From Streptomyces sp. NBC_01716 (GTDB lineage: Bacteria; Actinomycetota; Actinomycetes; Streptomycetales; Streptomycetaceae), in assembly GCF_036248275.1 (NCBI RefSeq), contig NZ_CP109181.1, positions 1,426,001-1,490,000 of the forward strand: DNA of 64,000 nt. Reading direction: 5' to 3'. Below the pieces are notes generated by a model. It did not search any database. It saw nothing but the letters and a program-made list of their open reading frames with translations, and was not told the origin of the DNA. The translations under genes and the position numbers were made by a program. Shown here piece by piece: positions 18,342 to 27,008 of this stretch (positions are counted from its first letter, which is position 1; every line of letters starts with the position of its first letter).

Positions 18342-18395
18342 GGAAAGACCTTGCGCAGCAATTGGGTTGAACTTTTTCCCAGTTGAGGACAAAGG
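18342..18395 (-). promoter_or_regulatory. Shared promoter-region motif, copy 1
   Basis: Contains ccttgcgcagc, then aactttttccc and aggacaaag, about 150-200 bases upstream of the giant protein start at 18198. The same blocks in the same order and spacing occur at 22396-22448 before the paralogue, and the right half recurs at 30107-30139 before the ROK gene. Likely an operator or promoter element; the precise -10 and -35 boxes were not assigned. Confidence 0.55.
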
Positions 18396-18415
18396 CAGAA
18401 ATGGCAGGCCGGACG

Positions 18416-18446
18416 GCCCGGCGATGGTTGCTGACCACCGCCGGGC
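18416..18446 (-). terminator. Hairpin after the second giant ThuA protein gene
   Basis: GCCCGGCG-A-TGGT (18416-18428) pairs with ACCA-C-CGCCGGGC (18434-18446) with one A/C mismatch. It lies just past the minus-strand stop at 18473 and before the shared promoter motif of the next gene. Confidence 0.65.
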
Positions 18447-18472
18447 ACGTCCCTGTCACCTCACCGTGACGC

Positions 18473-21400
18473 CTACGTAGGCCCCTCCTTGAGCTGGATG
18501 TTCCGATACGAGACCTGGTCGTCGGCGCCGTGGTTCTGCAGGCCGATGTAGCCGTCCTTCAGACTCCGGGCCGGGTCGGTGTTGGTGAAGTCGTTGATCG
18601 CGACCCCGTTGAGGAACACCTGGAGGCGCTCCCCTTCGACCCTGAGTTCGTAGCTGTTCCACTCACCCGGCGGCTTGAGCGCCTTGTCCCTGGCCTCGGT
18701 GTCGGCGGCCTGGAATCCGTACACCGATCCCGTGGTGCGGTCGTCGGCGTCGGTGGCGTCGATCTGGACCTCGTAGCCGTTGTTCACGGCCGAGTTGACG
18801 TCGTCGGAGGCCGGAAAGCCCACGAAGACACCGGAGTTGTCGTCGCCGGCCATCTTCCAGTCGAGCTTGAGCGAGTACGAGGACAGTTCCTTCGCCTCGT
18901 ACCAGAGCAGACCCATGCCGCCCTCGGAGCGCAGTTCACCGTCGACGATGTCGAACTTGCCAGGACCGGCCTGCTTCCAGCCGTCCAGCGTCTCGCCGTC
19001 GAAGATGGGCGTGTACCCGGGGTCCGGCTCGGAGCCGGCCGGTGTGCAGTCGGCCTCGACCTGTCCGGCGGCGTACTTCAGGCCGCCGAGCAGATGGTCA
19101 CGGAAGGCCGGTTCGGCGTACGACTCCTTGGTGTGGCCGCCCCCGGTGTAGAAGGACCGGCCGCCGTCGTACGTCTGGCACCAGGCGATCGGGTGATCGC
19201 CGCCCATGGTGCCGCCCTCGTAGCTCGACTCGTCCAGCGAGGCGAGCACCCGGGCCTGTTCACGGGGATTGGTGCGGTAGTTGTACCACTCGTCCGTACG
19301 GTCCCAGGTGTCCTCCAGATGGGCCGTGGCCGGGTGCTCGTGGTCCTCCACCTTCACGGTGGCGGGCTGGATCGCCGGGTGGGAGTCGAAGTAGGCCCCC
19401 ACCAGACCTCCGTAGAATTCCCAGTCGTACTCGGTGTCGGCGGCGGCGTGGATGCCCAGATAGCCGCCGCCTCCGGCGACGTACTCCTCGAACGCCGTCT
19501 GCTGCTCGGCGTTCAGTACGTCACCGGTGGTGGACAGGAACGCCACCGCGTCGTAGTTCGCGAGGTTCCCCGCCGTGAACGCGCCCGCGTCCTCCGTGGA
19601 CTCGACCGCGATGTCGGTGGACTCCCCCAGCTCCTTCAGGGCCGCTGTACCGGCCTCGATGGAGTCGTGGCGGAAGCCCGCGGTCTTGGAGAAGACCAGG
19701 ACACGCTCGCCCGCTTCGGCGGGTGCGTCCCCGGTGATCTCGAAGTCGTCCACGTCGAAGAGGTCGCCCTCGCCGCCCTTGAAGCTCAGGACGAGATCGG
19801 TCGTCCCCGCCGGGGCGCCGCTGAGCGGTACCTCGACGTCATCGAAGGTGGTCCAGCCGCCGGTGACGGGCACCTCGGCCGTGCCGAGGACGTCCCCGTC
19901 GGCCGCGCCCGCGCGCACCTCCAGGGTGCCGCCGGCACCGCCGGACGAGACCCGCGCGGTGAGCTTGGCCGCGCCCGCCAGCTGGTACGGCTCGAAGGAG
20001 ATCCAGTCGCCGTCCGAGATACCGCCGACGGTCTTGCCGCCGTTGGCTCCCTCGCGATCGGTGACGGTGGTGCCCGACGAGTCGTTGGCGTGCTCCGCCT
20101 GACGGTGCCTCGGCTGGATCTCGGACTGGCCGTGACCGGTGAGCGCGGCCTGGCCGCCGCCCCCGCCGTCGGTGTACTCGGCGTCGATCACTCCGAAGAT
20201 GTTCGCGTTGGGATCGTGTTCGGCGTCGGCGGGCGCCGTGATGGTGCCCTCGCAGCCGGTCTTCGAGGTGATCGGGTGACCGTGGCTGTCGTGGCCGAGG
20301 ATGTAGCGGACGGTGACCTTGGAGCAGTCGATGTCCTCCCCGTCCTCGGGATCGGTCACGGTGACCTTGAACGGCAGCTCGTCGCCGAAGTCGAACAGTG
20401 TGCCCGGCGCGGGCAGTTCCAGCTTCACCGTGGGTGCGGTGTTGCCGACGACGACCTGGACGGATGCGGTGCCGGTGAGCCCGCCCGGGTCCTTCGCGGT
20501 GACGGTCGCCGAGTAGGTGCCGTTCTCCTCGAAGGTGTGGGTCGGGTTCGGGTCGGTGGAGGTGCCCCCGTCGCCGAAGTCCCAGGCGTACGTGAGCTCG
20601 TCACCGTCCGCGTCCTCGGTGCCCTCCGACGAGAAGGCCACCTCCAGCGGTCCGGTGCCCGAGGTCTTGTCCGCCGCGGCCACCGCGACCGGTGCGTACC
20701 CCTCGGTGGCGTTCTCGATGCGGTAGAGCGCCGAGTTCGCGTCGCCGCCGAAGTAGCCGGTGCCGTAGTCCAGGACGTAGAGCGCGCCGTCGGGGCCGAA
20801 CTCCTGGTCCATGACCTGGGTGCCGGCCCAGGGGAAGTCGTTGATCGAGTTGACGGTGCCGTCGGCACCCTGGTCGATGCGCTTGATCCACTTGCGGCCG
20901 AACTCGCCGGCGAAGAAGTTCCCGTCGTACTCCTCGGGGAACTTGACCGGGGAGTCGAGGTCCGCGTCGTAGTTGTAGACGGGACCGCCCATCGGGGACT
21001 CGGAGCCGTCGCCGAACTCCGGGACACTGTTCCCGTCGTACGGAATCCAGGCGGCCTGGGACGGCGGGAGCTCGGTCAGCCCCGTGTTGTGCGGCGAGTC
21101 GTTCTTGGGCGCCGCGCAGTCGAAGGCCGCGCCCGAGGTGTTGGTGGCGAAGTCGTAGTCCTTGAAGGGCTCGTTGTCGCCGGTGCAGTACGGCCAGCCG
21201 AAGTTGCCCGCCTCGGTGACGCGGGCGAACTCGACCTGGCCGGCCGGGCCGCGGTCCGGGTCGGCCGCGCCGGCGTCGGGACCGTAGTCGCCGACGTAGA
21301 CGACGCCCGTCTCCTTGTCGACGGAGATCCGGAACGGGTTGCGGAAGCCCATGGCGTAGATCTCGGGCTTCGTCTTCTCCGTGCCCGGGGCGAAGAGATT

Positions 21401-22174
21401 GCCCTCGGGGACGGTGTACGAGCCGTCGTCCGCGACCTTGATACGCAGCACCTTGCCGCGCAGGTCGTTGGAGTTGCCGGCCGAACGGCGGGCGTCGAAC
21501 GCGGGGTTGCGGTTCGGCCGGTCGTCGATCGGGCTGTAGCCGTCGGAGGCGAACGGGTTGGTGTCGTCGCCGGTCGACAGATACAGGTTGCCGTCCGCGT
21601 CGAAGGCGATGTCACCGCCGACATGGCAGCAGGTGCCACGCGAGGCGGGGACGTCGATGACCTTCTTCTCGCTCGCCTTGTCGAGGGTTCCGTCCTCGTT
21701 GAGCGTGAAGCGCGAGAGCCGGTTGACCCCGTCGAAGGGGGCGAAGTCGGCGGCCGTGCCCGTCTCGGGCGCGTCGCCCGTGGGGGTGTCGAGCTTGGGC
21801 GCGTAGTAGAGGTAGATCGCCCGGTTCTGGGCGAAGCCGGGGTCGATCCCGACTCCTTGCAGACCTTCCTCGTCGTGGCTGTAGACGTCGAGGGTGCCGG
21901 ACACCTTGGTGGTGCCGCCCTCGTCGGTGATTCGGAGTGTGCCGTCGCGTGAGGTGTGCAGGACCTGACGGTCCGGCAGGACCGCGAGGGTCATGGGCTC
22001 GCCTGCTTCTTCGGCACCCTTGGCCAGGGTCACCTGCTGAAACGTGGGGGCGGCGGCCTGTCTTCCAGGGTCGGCGGCGGTGGCCGGAACGGCGCTGAGG
22101 GTCGACCCCGCGAGCAGGGCGCCGGTCAGCAGCGCGAGAAATGTTCGGCCTCTGGGACGTCGTTGACTGTGCAC
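18473..22174 (-). CDS. Secreted multidomain protein: sugar dehydrogenase, PKD, CBM, ThuA and DUF1080 domains (copy 2)
   Basis: A 1,233-residue paralogue of the preceding protein with the same domain order: signal peptide (FLALLTGALLAGSTLSAVPATAA when read in two parts), sugar-dehydrogenase propeller (about 40-495), PKD (about 495-585), CBM6-like (about 690-815), ThuA (about 820-1035) and DUF1080 (about 1050-1230). The GTG at 22174 is chosen because GGAGGA stands 6 bases before it and because it aligns with the start of copy 1; upstream in-frame codons would place 36 charged residues before the signal. It carries a stretch before DUF1080 (PAGSEPDPGYTPIFDG) that copy 1 has in shorter form. Retention of two full copies suggests different but related substrates. 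Confidence 0.85.
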   Translation of the reverse strand: MHSQRRPRGRTFLALLTGALLAGSTLSAVPATAADPGRQAAAPTFQQVTLAKGAEEAGEPMTLAVLPDRQVLHTSRDGTLRITDEGGTTKVSGTLDVYSHDEEGLQGVGIDPGFAQNRAIYLYYAPKLDTPTGDAPETGTAADFAPFDGVNRLSRFTLNEDGTLDKASEKKVIDVPASRGTCCHVGGDIAFDADGNLYLSTGDDTNPFASDGYSPIDDRPNRNPAFDARRSAGNSNDLRGKVLRIKVADDGSYTVPEGNLFAPGTEKTKPEIYAMGFRNPFRISVDKETGVVYVGDYGPDAGAADPDRGPAGQVEFARVTEAGNFGWPYCTGDNEPFKDYDFATNTSGAAFDCAAPKNDSPHNTGLTELPPSQAAWIPYDGNSVPEFGDGSESPMGGPVYNYDADLDSPVKFPEEYDGNFFAGEFGRKWIKRIDQGADGTVNSINDFPWAGTQVMDQEFGPDGALYVLDYGTGYFGGDANSALYRIENATEGYAPVAVAAADKTSGTGPLEVAFSSEGTEDADGDELTYAWDFGDGGTSTDPNPTHTFEENGTYSATVTAKDPGGLTGTASVQVVVGNTAPTVKLELPAPGTLFDFGDELPFKVTVTDPEDGEDIDCSKVTVRYILGHDSHGHPITSKTGCEGTITAPADAEHDPNANIFGVIDAEYTDGGGGGQAALTGHGQSEIQPRHRQAEHANDSSGTTVTDREGANGGKTVGGISDGDWISFEPYQLAGAAKLTARVSSGGAGGTLEVRAGAADGDVLGTAEVPVTGGWTTFDDVEVPLSGAPAGTTDLVLSFKGGEGDLFDVDDFEITGDAPAEAGERVLVFSKTAGFRHDSIEAGTAALKELGESTDIAVESTEDAGAFTAGNLANYDAVAFLSTTGDVLNAEQQTAFEEYVAGGGGYLGIHAAADTEYDWEFYGGLVGAYFDSHPAIQPATVKVEDHEHPATAHLEDTWDRTDEWYNYRTNPREQARVLASLDESSYEGGTMGGDHPIAWCQTYDGGRSFYTGGGHTKESYAEPAFRDHLLGGLKYAAGQVEADCTPAGSEPDPGYTPIFDGETLDGWKQAGPGKFDIVDGELRSEGGMGLLWYEAKELSSYSLKLDWKMAGDDNSGVFVGFPASDDVNSAVNNGYEVQIDATDADDRTTGSVYGFQAADTEARDKALKPPGEWNSYELRVEGERLQVFLNGVAINDFTNTDPARSLKDGYIGLQNHGADDQVSYRNIQLKEGPT

Positions 22175-22395
22175 GAGAGTCCTCCGGAAATGCCTGTCGT
22201 ACGTGCGGGTCCGAGGGGACAGCCAGCGCGAGCGCTGCGCTCGCCTCGGGTGGGGGGATGGGGGGAGTGCTCGTCCAAGCACCCGTGTTCCCGCATCTGT
22301 TGCTCTCGGTCTGCTGTCTCGCCGGAGCGCGCCGTCGCACCGGAGATCAACATGTCCTGTACATCTCAGTGACCGTAACCCTGTTCGTCCGAGAC

Positions 22396-22448
22396 GGAAA
22401 GCCCTTGCGCAGCGGGGAAGTTCAACTTTTTCCCGCCTCAGGACAAAG
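22396..22448 (-). promoter_or_regulatory. Shared promoter-region motif, copy 2
   Basis: Carries cccttgcgcagc, aactttttccc and aggacaaag, in the order and spacing of copy 1, about 220-275 bases upstream of the GTG at 22174. The region 22175-22510 otherwise holds only this motif and the terminator of the next unit; no small gene is convincing there. Confidence 0.55.
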
Positions 22449-22466
22449 CGTTTCCGGGCATGCCTG

Positions 22467-22501
22467 ACGGCCCGGCGGTGAACCTTCCACCGCCGGGCCG
22501 T
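22467..22501 (-). terminator. Strong hairpin after the isomerase gene
   Basis: ACGGCCCGGCGGTG (22467-22480) pairs perfectly with CACCGCCGGGCCGT (22488-22501) around a 7-base loop. It begins 10 bases past the minus-strand stop at 22511 and ends the isomerase-oxidoreductase-ABC unit. Confidence 0.85.
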
Positions 22502-22510
22502 ACCGGCCTG

Positions 22511-23515
22511 CTATTCGCCGCCGCCGAAGGCCGCGTCGAAGGACGCGGTCGGCCGGTCGAAGTCGAACCGCTTCAGATCGGCGAGCGCCTCGGGGGCGCC
22601 GGCGAGCCGGTCCATACCGGCGTCCTCCCACTCCACCGAGATCGGACCCTCGTAGTTGATCGCCCCCAGCATGCGGAAGACGTCCTCCCACGGCACGTCG
22701 CCGTGCCCGGCCGAGACGAAGTCCCAGCCGCGCCGCGGGTCGCCCCAGGGCAGATGCGAGCCGAGCCTGCCGTTGCGGCCGTCGAGACGCTTGCGCGCCT
22801 CCTTGCAGTCGACGTGGTAGATCCGGTCCCGGAAGTCGTACAGGAATCCGGTCGGGTCCAGGTCCTGCCAGACGAAATGGCTCGGGTCGAAGTTCAGCCC
22901 GAACGCGGGCCGGTGGTCGACCGCTTCCAGCGCCTGCTTCGTCGTCCAGTAGTCGTACGCGATCTCGCCCGGGTGCACCTCGTGGGCGAAGCGCACACCC
23001 TCGGTGTCGAAGACGTCGAGGATCGGGTTCCACCGCTCCGCGAAGTCGTCGTAGCCGCGCTCGATCATGGTGGGCGGCACCGGCGGGAACATCGCCAGCA
23101 GATGCCAGATGGACGAACCGGTGAAGCCGATCACCGTGTTGACACCAAAGGCAGCGGCGGCCCGCGCGGTGTCCTTGATCTCGGCCGCGGCCCTCTGGCG
23201 TACGCCCTCGGCCTCCCCGTCGCCCCAGATCCGGGCCGGCAGGATGTTCTGGTGGCGCTCGTCGATGATGCTGTCGCAGACCGCCTGGCCGACCAGATGG
23301 TTGGAGATCGCCCAGCACTTGAGGCCGTACTTGTCGAGCAGCTGGTGGCGGCTCTCCAGATAGCCCGGGTCGGTGAGGGCCTTGTCGACCTCGAAGTGGT
23401 CGCCCCAGCAGGCCAGTTCCAGTCCGTCGTAACCGAAGTCACGGGCGAGCCGGCAGACCTCTTCCAGTGGCAGATCGGCCCACTGGCCGGTGAACAGCGT
23501 GAACGGGCGTGGCAT
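22511..23515 (-). CDS. Sugar phosphate isomerase/epimerase (xylose-isomerase-like TIM barrel)
   Basis: A 334-residue cytoplasmic TIM-barrel protein. Recognisable elements are [45 protein letters not shown] (metal-binding Glu), [13 protein letters not shown] (Asp/His), YHVDCKEA and [11 protein letters not shown] (last Glu). The length and the ESR/HxxGQ-like segments match isomerases found with Gfo/Idh oxidoreductases. It lies 12 bases after the Gfo/Idh gene, so the two are surely co-transcribed. Members of this pairing often act on keto-sugars or inososes produced by the oxidoreductase. The exact substrate cannot be fixed from sequence. Confidence 0.85.
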   Translation of the reverse strand: MPRPFTLFTGQWADLPLEEVCRLARDFGYDGLELACWGDHFEVDKALTDPGYLESRHQLLDKYGLKCWAISNHLVGQAVCDSIIDERHQNILPARIWGDGEAEGVRQRAAAEIKDTARAAAAFGVNTVIGFTGSSIWHLLAMFPPVPPTMIERGYDDFAERWNPILDVFDTEGVRFAHEVHPGEIAYDYWTTKQALEAVDHRPAFGLNFDPSHFVWQDLDPTGFLYDFRDRIYHVDCKEARKRLDGRNGRLGSHLPWGDPRRGWDFVSAGHGDVPWEDVFRMLGAINYEGPISVEWEDAGMDRLAGAPEALADLKRFDFDRPTASFDAAFGGGE

Positions 23516-23527
23516 ACGGACCTTCCC

Positions 23528-24754
23528 TCAGGACTCGGTTCCGGACGGGGCCGGCACGGGTGTGTAGATGGCGTTCTTCTCCGCGCTGTCCTCCACGGCG
23601 GCGAGGACCCGCTGCACCTGGAGGCCGTCGGCGAAGGAGGGCGCGGGATCGGTTCCGGCGGCGATCGCCTCGACCAGATCCTTCGCCTGGTGCACGAAGG
23701 TGTGCTCGTAGCCGAGCCCGTGGCCCGGCGGCCACCAGGCCTCCAGATACGGGTGCTCGGACTCGGTGACCAGGATCCGCCGGAATCCCGCGCTGACCGC
23801 GGGCTCCGACTGGTCGTGGAACGACAGCTCGTTGAGCCGCTCCAGATCGAAGGCGAGCGAGCCGTGCTCGCCGTTGATCTCCAGCCGCAGCGCGTTCTTG
23901 CGTCCCGCCGCCATCCGGGTGGCCTCGAAGGAGGCCAGTGCCCCCGAGGCGAGCCGCCCGGTGAACAGCGCGGCGTCGTCCACGGTGACCGGGCCGAGCT
24001 CGGCGCCGCCGGACGCCGAGAGACCGGCCGACGCCCCGGAGAGCAGCGGCCTCTCCCGTACGAACGTCTCGGTCATCGCCGAGACCCCGACCAGCGGCTC
24101 CCCCGCGAGGAACTGTGCGAGGTCCACGATGTGCGCGCCCAGGTCGCCGAGCGCCCCCGACCCCGCGTGCTCACGCTTGAGCCGCCAGGTGAGGGGGAAC
24201 TCGGCGTCGACCAGCCAGTCCTGGAGGTAGGTGACCCGCACATGCCGGAGCGCGCCGAGCCTGCCCTCCTCGATCAGCCGGCGGGCGTACGCGATGGCGG
24301 GCACCCGCCGGTAGTTGAAGCCCACCATGGCCAACTGCCCACGGGACCGGGCCTCTTCGGCGGCCCGGACCATGGCCTCGGCCTCGGCGACCGAGTTGGC
24401 CAGCGGCTTCTCGCACAGGACGTGCTTGCCCGCCTCCAGCGCGGCGATGGCGATCTCCGCGTGGCTGTCCCCCGGCGTACAGATGTCGACCAGCTGCACG
24501 TCGTCACGCGCGATGAGGTCCCGCCAGTCGGTCTCGGCGGCGGCCCAGCCGAGTTTGTCGGCCGCCTTGGCGACGGCCGCCTCGTCCCGCCCGCAGATGG
24601 CGGCGAGTTCCGGCCGCATCGGCAGATCGAAGACATGTCCCGCCGTGCGCCAGCCCTGCGAGTGGGCGGCACCCATGAACGAGTATCCGATCATGCCGAT
24701 ACCGAGTGGCGGCGGTGCGCCGGCTTCCTTCTCCGACGCTTCCCTGCTGGTCAT
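23528..24754 (-). CDS. Gfo/Idh/MocA-family NAD(P)-dependent oxidoreductase
   Basis: A 408-residue dehydrogenase. The N-terminal Rossmann fold shows GIGMIGYSFMGAAHSQGW (a G-x-G-x-x-G/A variant), and the family EKP motif is present as LCEKPLANSVAEA, whose lysine is catalytic in relatives. A DLGAHIVDLAQF segment carries the histidine expected in the active site. It probably oxidises a sugar, keto-sugar or cyclitol using NAD(P). The neighbours are a TIM-barrel isomerase downstream and a sugar ABC importer upstream. Such pairs occur in inositol and 3-keto-glycoside pathways, so either is plausible. Confidence 0.87.
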   Translation of the reverse strand: MTSREASEKEAGAPPPLGIGMIGYSFMGAAHSQGWRTAGHVFDLPMRPELAAICGRDEAAVAKAADKLGWAAAETDWRDLIARDDVQLVDICTPGDSHAEIAIAALEAGKHVLCEKPLANSVAEAEAMVRAAEEARSRGQLAMVGFNYRRVPAIAYARRLIEEGRLGALRHVRVTYLQDWLVDAEFPLTWRLKREHAGSGALGDLGAHIVDLAQFLAGEPLVGVSAMTETFVRERPLLSGASAGLSASGGAELGPVTVDDAALFTGRLASGALASFEATRMAAGRKNALRLEINGEHGSLAFDLERLNELSFHDQSEPAVSAGFRRILVTESEHPYLEAWWPPGHGLGYEHTFVHQAKDLVEAIAAGTDPAPSFADGLQVQRVLAAVEDSAEKNAIYTPVPAPSGTES

Positions 24755-24809
24755 AAGGGAGTACTCCTCGTCTTCTCGCGCGTGTGGGGGTCAGGCCGGG
24801 CGGAGCCGG

Positions 24810-25844
24810 TCAGCTGAATCCCTGGGGCAGGTACTCGTCGATGTTGGTCTTGTCGACGACCGCAGAGAACAGGGTGACCTGGGCCGGGATCTCCAGACCG
24901 GCCAGACCGCTGACGCCCTTGCCCTGGCCCAGCGCACGGGCGAGGTCGATCGCCGACGACGCCATGATCGGCGGGTACAGCACGGTCGCCTTCAGGACAC
25001 TGTTGTCGGCCTTGATGGCGTCCATCGCCGCCTTGGCACCGGCGCCGCCGACCATCAGGAAGCCGTCACGGCCGGCCTGGTCGATGGCGCGCAGCGCGCC
25101 GACACCCTGGTCGTCGTCGTGGTTCCACAGGGCGTCGAACTTGGACTGCGCCTGGAGCAGCTGGGCCATCTTGGCCTGGCCGGACTCGACGGTGAAGTCG
25201 GCCGCCTGACGGGCGACCTTCTTGATGTTCGGGTAGTTCTTGAGCGCGTCGTCGAAGCCCTTGGTGCGCTGCTGGGTCAGCTCCAGGCTGTCGGGGCCCG
25301 AGAGTTCGATGACGGTGGCGTTCGCCTTGTCCTTCAGCTTCTCGCCGATGTAGTTGCCGGCGTTGACGCCCATGCCGTAGTTGTCACCGCCGACGTAGCA
25401 GCGGAACGCCTGCGGGTCGGCGAAGATGCGGTCCAGGTTGATGACGGGGATGCCCGCGCGCATCGCCTTGAGACCGGCCTGGGTCAGGGCCTTGCCGTCG
25501 GCCGGCAGGATCACCAGGACGTCGACCTTCTTGTTGATCAGGGCATCGATCTGGCCGATCTGGGCGGCCGTGTCGTTCGAGCCCTCGGTGATGTCGAGCG
25601 TGACGTCCGAGTACTTCTTCGCCTGCGAACGGGCGTTGTCGTTGATGGCGTTCAGCCAGCCGTGGTCGGCCTGGGGGCCCGCGAAGCCGATGGTGACCGG
25701 CTTGCCGGGCTTGTCGTCGGCCGCCGGCTCATTGTTCGCCGCGGGCTCGTCGTCCTTCTCGTTGCTGGTGCAGGCGGTGAGGAAGGCACCCGCGGAAATC
25801 GCGGCGGTGCCGAACAGGAGTCCTCTGCGGCTCGTTTCTGGCAT
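24810..25844 (-). CDS. Sugar ABC transporter substrate-binding lipoprotein (RbsB type)
   Basis: A 344-residue type 1 periplasmic-binding-fold protein. The N-terminus combines a twin-arginine start (SRRGLLFGTAA) with a lipobox FLTAC, cysteine at residue 25, so it should be a Tat-exported lipoprotein on the outer face of the membrane. An acidic linker (NEKDDEPAANNEP) precedes the binding domain: VTIGFAGPQADHGWLNAIND, DVLVILPADGKAL, GIPVINLDRIF and ALWNHDDDQGVGA. This is the ribose/inositol/galactofuranose group. The permease and ATPase genes follow upstream on the same strand. The ligand is likely a monosaccharide or cyclitol. Confidence 0.9.
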   Translation of the reverse strand: MPETSRRGLLFGTAAISAGAFLTACTSNEKDDEPAANNEPAADDKPGKPVTIGFAGPQADHGWLNAINDNARSQAKKYSDVTLDITEGSNDTAAQIGQIDALINKKVDVLVILPADGKALTQAGLKAMRAGIPVINLDRIFADPQAFRCYVGGDNYGMGVNAGNYIGEKLKDKANATVIELSGPDSLELTQQRTKGFDDALKNYPNIKKVARQAADFTVESGQAKMAQLLQAQSKFDALWNHDDDQGVGALRAIDQAGRDGFLMVGGAGAKAAMDAIKADNSVLKATVLYPPIMASSAIDLARALGQGKGVSGLAGLEIPAQVTLFSAVVDKTNIDEYLPQGFS

Positions 25845-25937
25845 GGCGGTTCGTCCCCTTCAGGAGAGCGGATGGAGCGGTACGTCGGAAGCGGTGCGTA
25901 GGAAGCGGTACGAGGCTGGGCCCCGGGGGTAACGAGG

Positions 25938-27008
25938 TCAGGCCTCGCCGTGGCGCGCCGTGCGGCGCTGGACCAGTACGGCGGCGACGATGATCGCGCC
26001 CTTGGCGATCTGCTGGACGTCGCTCTGCAGGTTGTTGAGGGCGAAGATGTTGGTGATGGTGGTGAAGATCAGGACACCGAGCACGGAGCCGACGATCGTG
26101 CCGCGGCCACCGCTGAGCAGGGTGCCGCCGATGATCGCCGCCGCGATGGCGTCGAGCTCGTAGAGGTTTCCGTTCGTGTTCTGGCCGGAGCCGGAGAGCA
26201 CGATCAGCATGAAGGCCGCGATACCGCAGCAGAGCCCGGAGAACAGGTACAGATACAGCCGCTGCCTGCGGACGTCGATACCGGCGAGCCGGGTCGCCTC
26301 CGCGTTGCCGCCGACCGCGATGGTGCGGCGGCCGAAGGTCGTACGGTTCAGCAGCAGCCAGCCGACCACGGTCACCAGCGCGAAGATGATGACGAGCGGC
26401 GGGATCCCGAGGATGTACGAGTCACGGGCGCCGAGGTCGAGCACCGACTTCAGGGTGACGATCTGCGTGTTGCCGTCGGTGATCTGGAGGGCCAGACCAC
26501 GGGCGGACGCCATGATCGCGAGGGTGGCGATGAACGGGGCCATGCCGCCGTACGCGATCAGTACTCCGTTGACCAGACCACAGGCCAGACCCACGAAGAT
26601 CGCGGTGAACAGGATGCCGGCGAAGCCGTACTCCTGGGTCGCCACGGTCGTCGCCCACACCGAGGCCAGGGCCACGATCGCGCCCACCGACAGGTCGATG
26701 CCGCCGCTGGTGATGACGAACGTCATGCCGACGGTGACGACACCGATGATCGACGCCTGGGTGAGCACCAGCTGGAGGTTGCTGGTGTCCAGGAACTGTT
26801 CGGGCTTGGTGATACCGCCGACGACTATCAGGGCGGCGAGCACGCCGAGCAGCGAGAGCGTACGGAAATCGAGACGCAGCCCGAGCGCCGGACCCTTGGA
26901 CCCTCCCGGGGTCTTTCCGGCGGGCTTGGTCAGCGGCACGGGTGCGGCGTCGGCGGCGGGTGCGGCCTCGGGCCCGCCCTGCTGCGCCTCAGAGGCAGGC
27001 TGTTTCAT
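25938..27008 (-). CDS. ABC transporter permease (RbsC type)
   Basis: A 356-residue integral membrane protein with a hydrophilic N-terminal tail of about 50 residues and then eight to ten hydrophobic segments. Family landmarks are TFVITSGGIDLSVGAIVALA, the conserved cytoplasmic loop GRRTIAVGGNAEATRLAGID that contacts the ATPase, and AIIGGTLLSGGRGTIVGSV. It would form the membrane channel of the importer together with the 510-residue ATPase, whose stop overlaps its ATG by four bases. No second permease gene is present, so it probably works as a homodimer, as is normal for RbsC. Confidence 0.9.
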   Translation of the reverse strand: MKQPASEAQQGGPEAAPAADAAPVPLTKPAGKTPGGSKGPALGLRLDFRTLSLLGVLAALIVVGGITKPEQFLDTSNLQLVLTQASIIGVVTVGMTFVITSGGIDLSVGAIVALASVWATTVATQEYGFAGILFTAIFVGLACGLVNGVLIAYGGMAPFIATLAIMASARGLALQITDGNTQIVTLKSVLDLGARDSYILGIPPLVIIFALVTVVGWLLLNRTTFGRRTIAVGGNAEATRLAGIDVRRQRLYLYLFSGLCCGIAAFMLIVLSGSGQNTNGNLYELDAIAAAIIGGTLLSGGRGTIVGSVLGVLIFTTITNIFALNNLQSDVQQIAKGAIIVAAVLVQRRTARHGEA

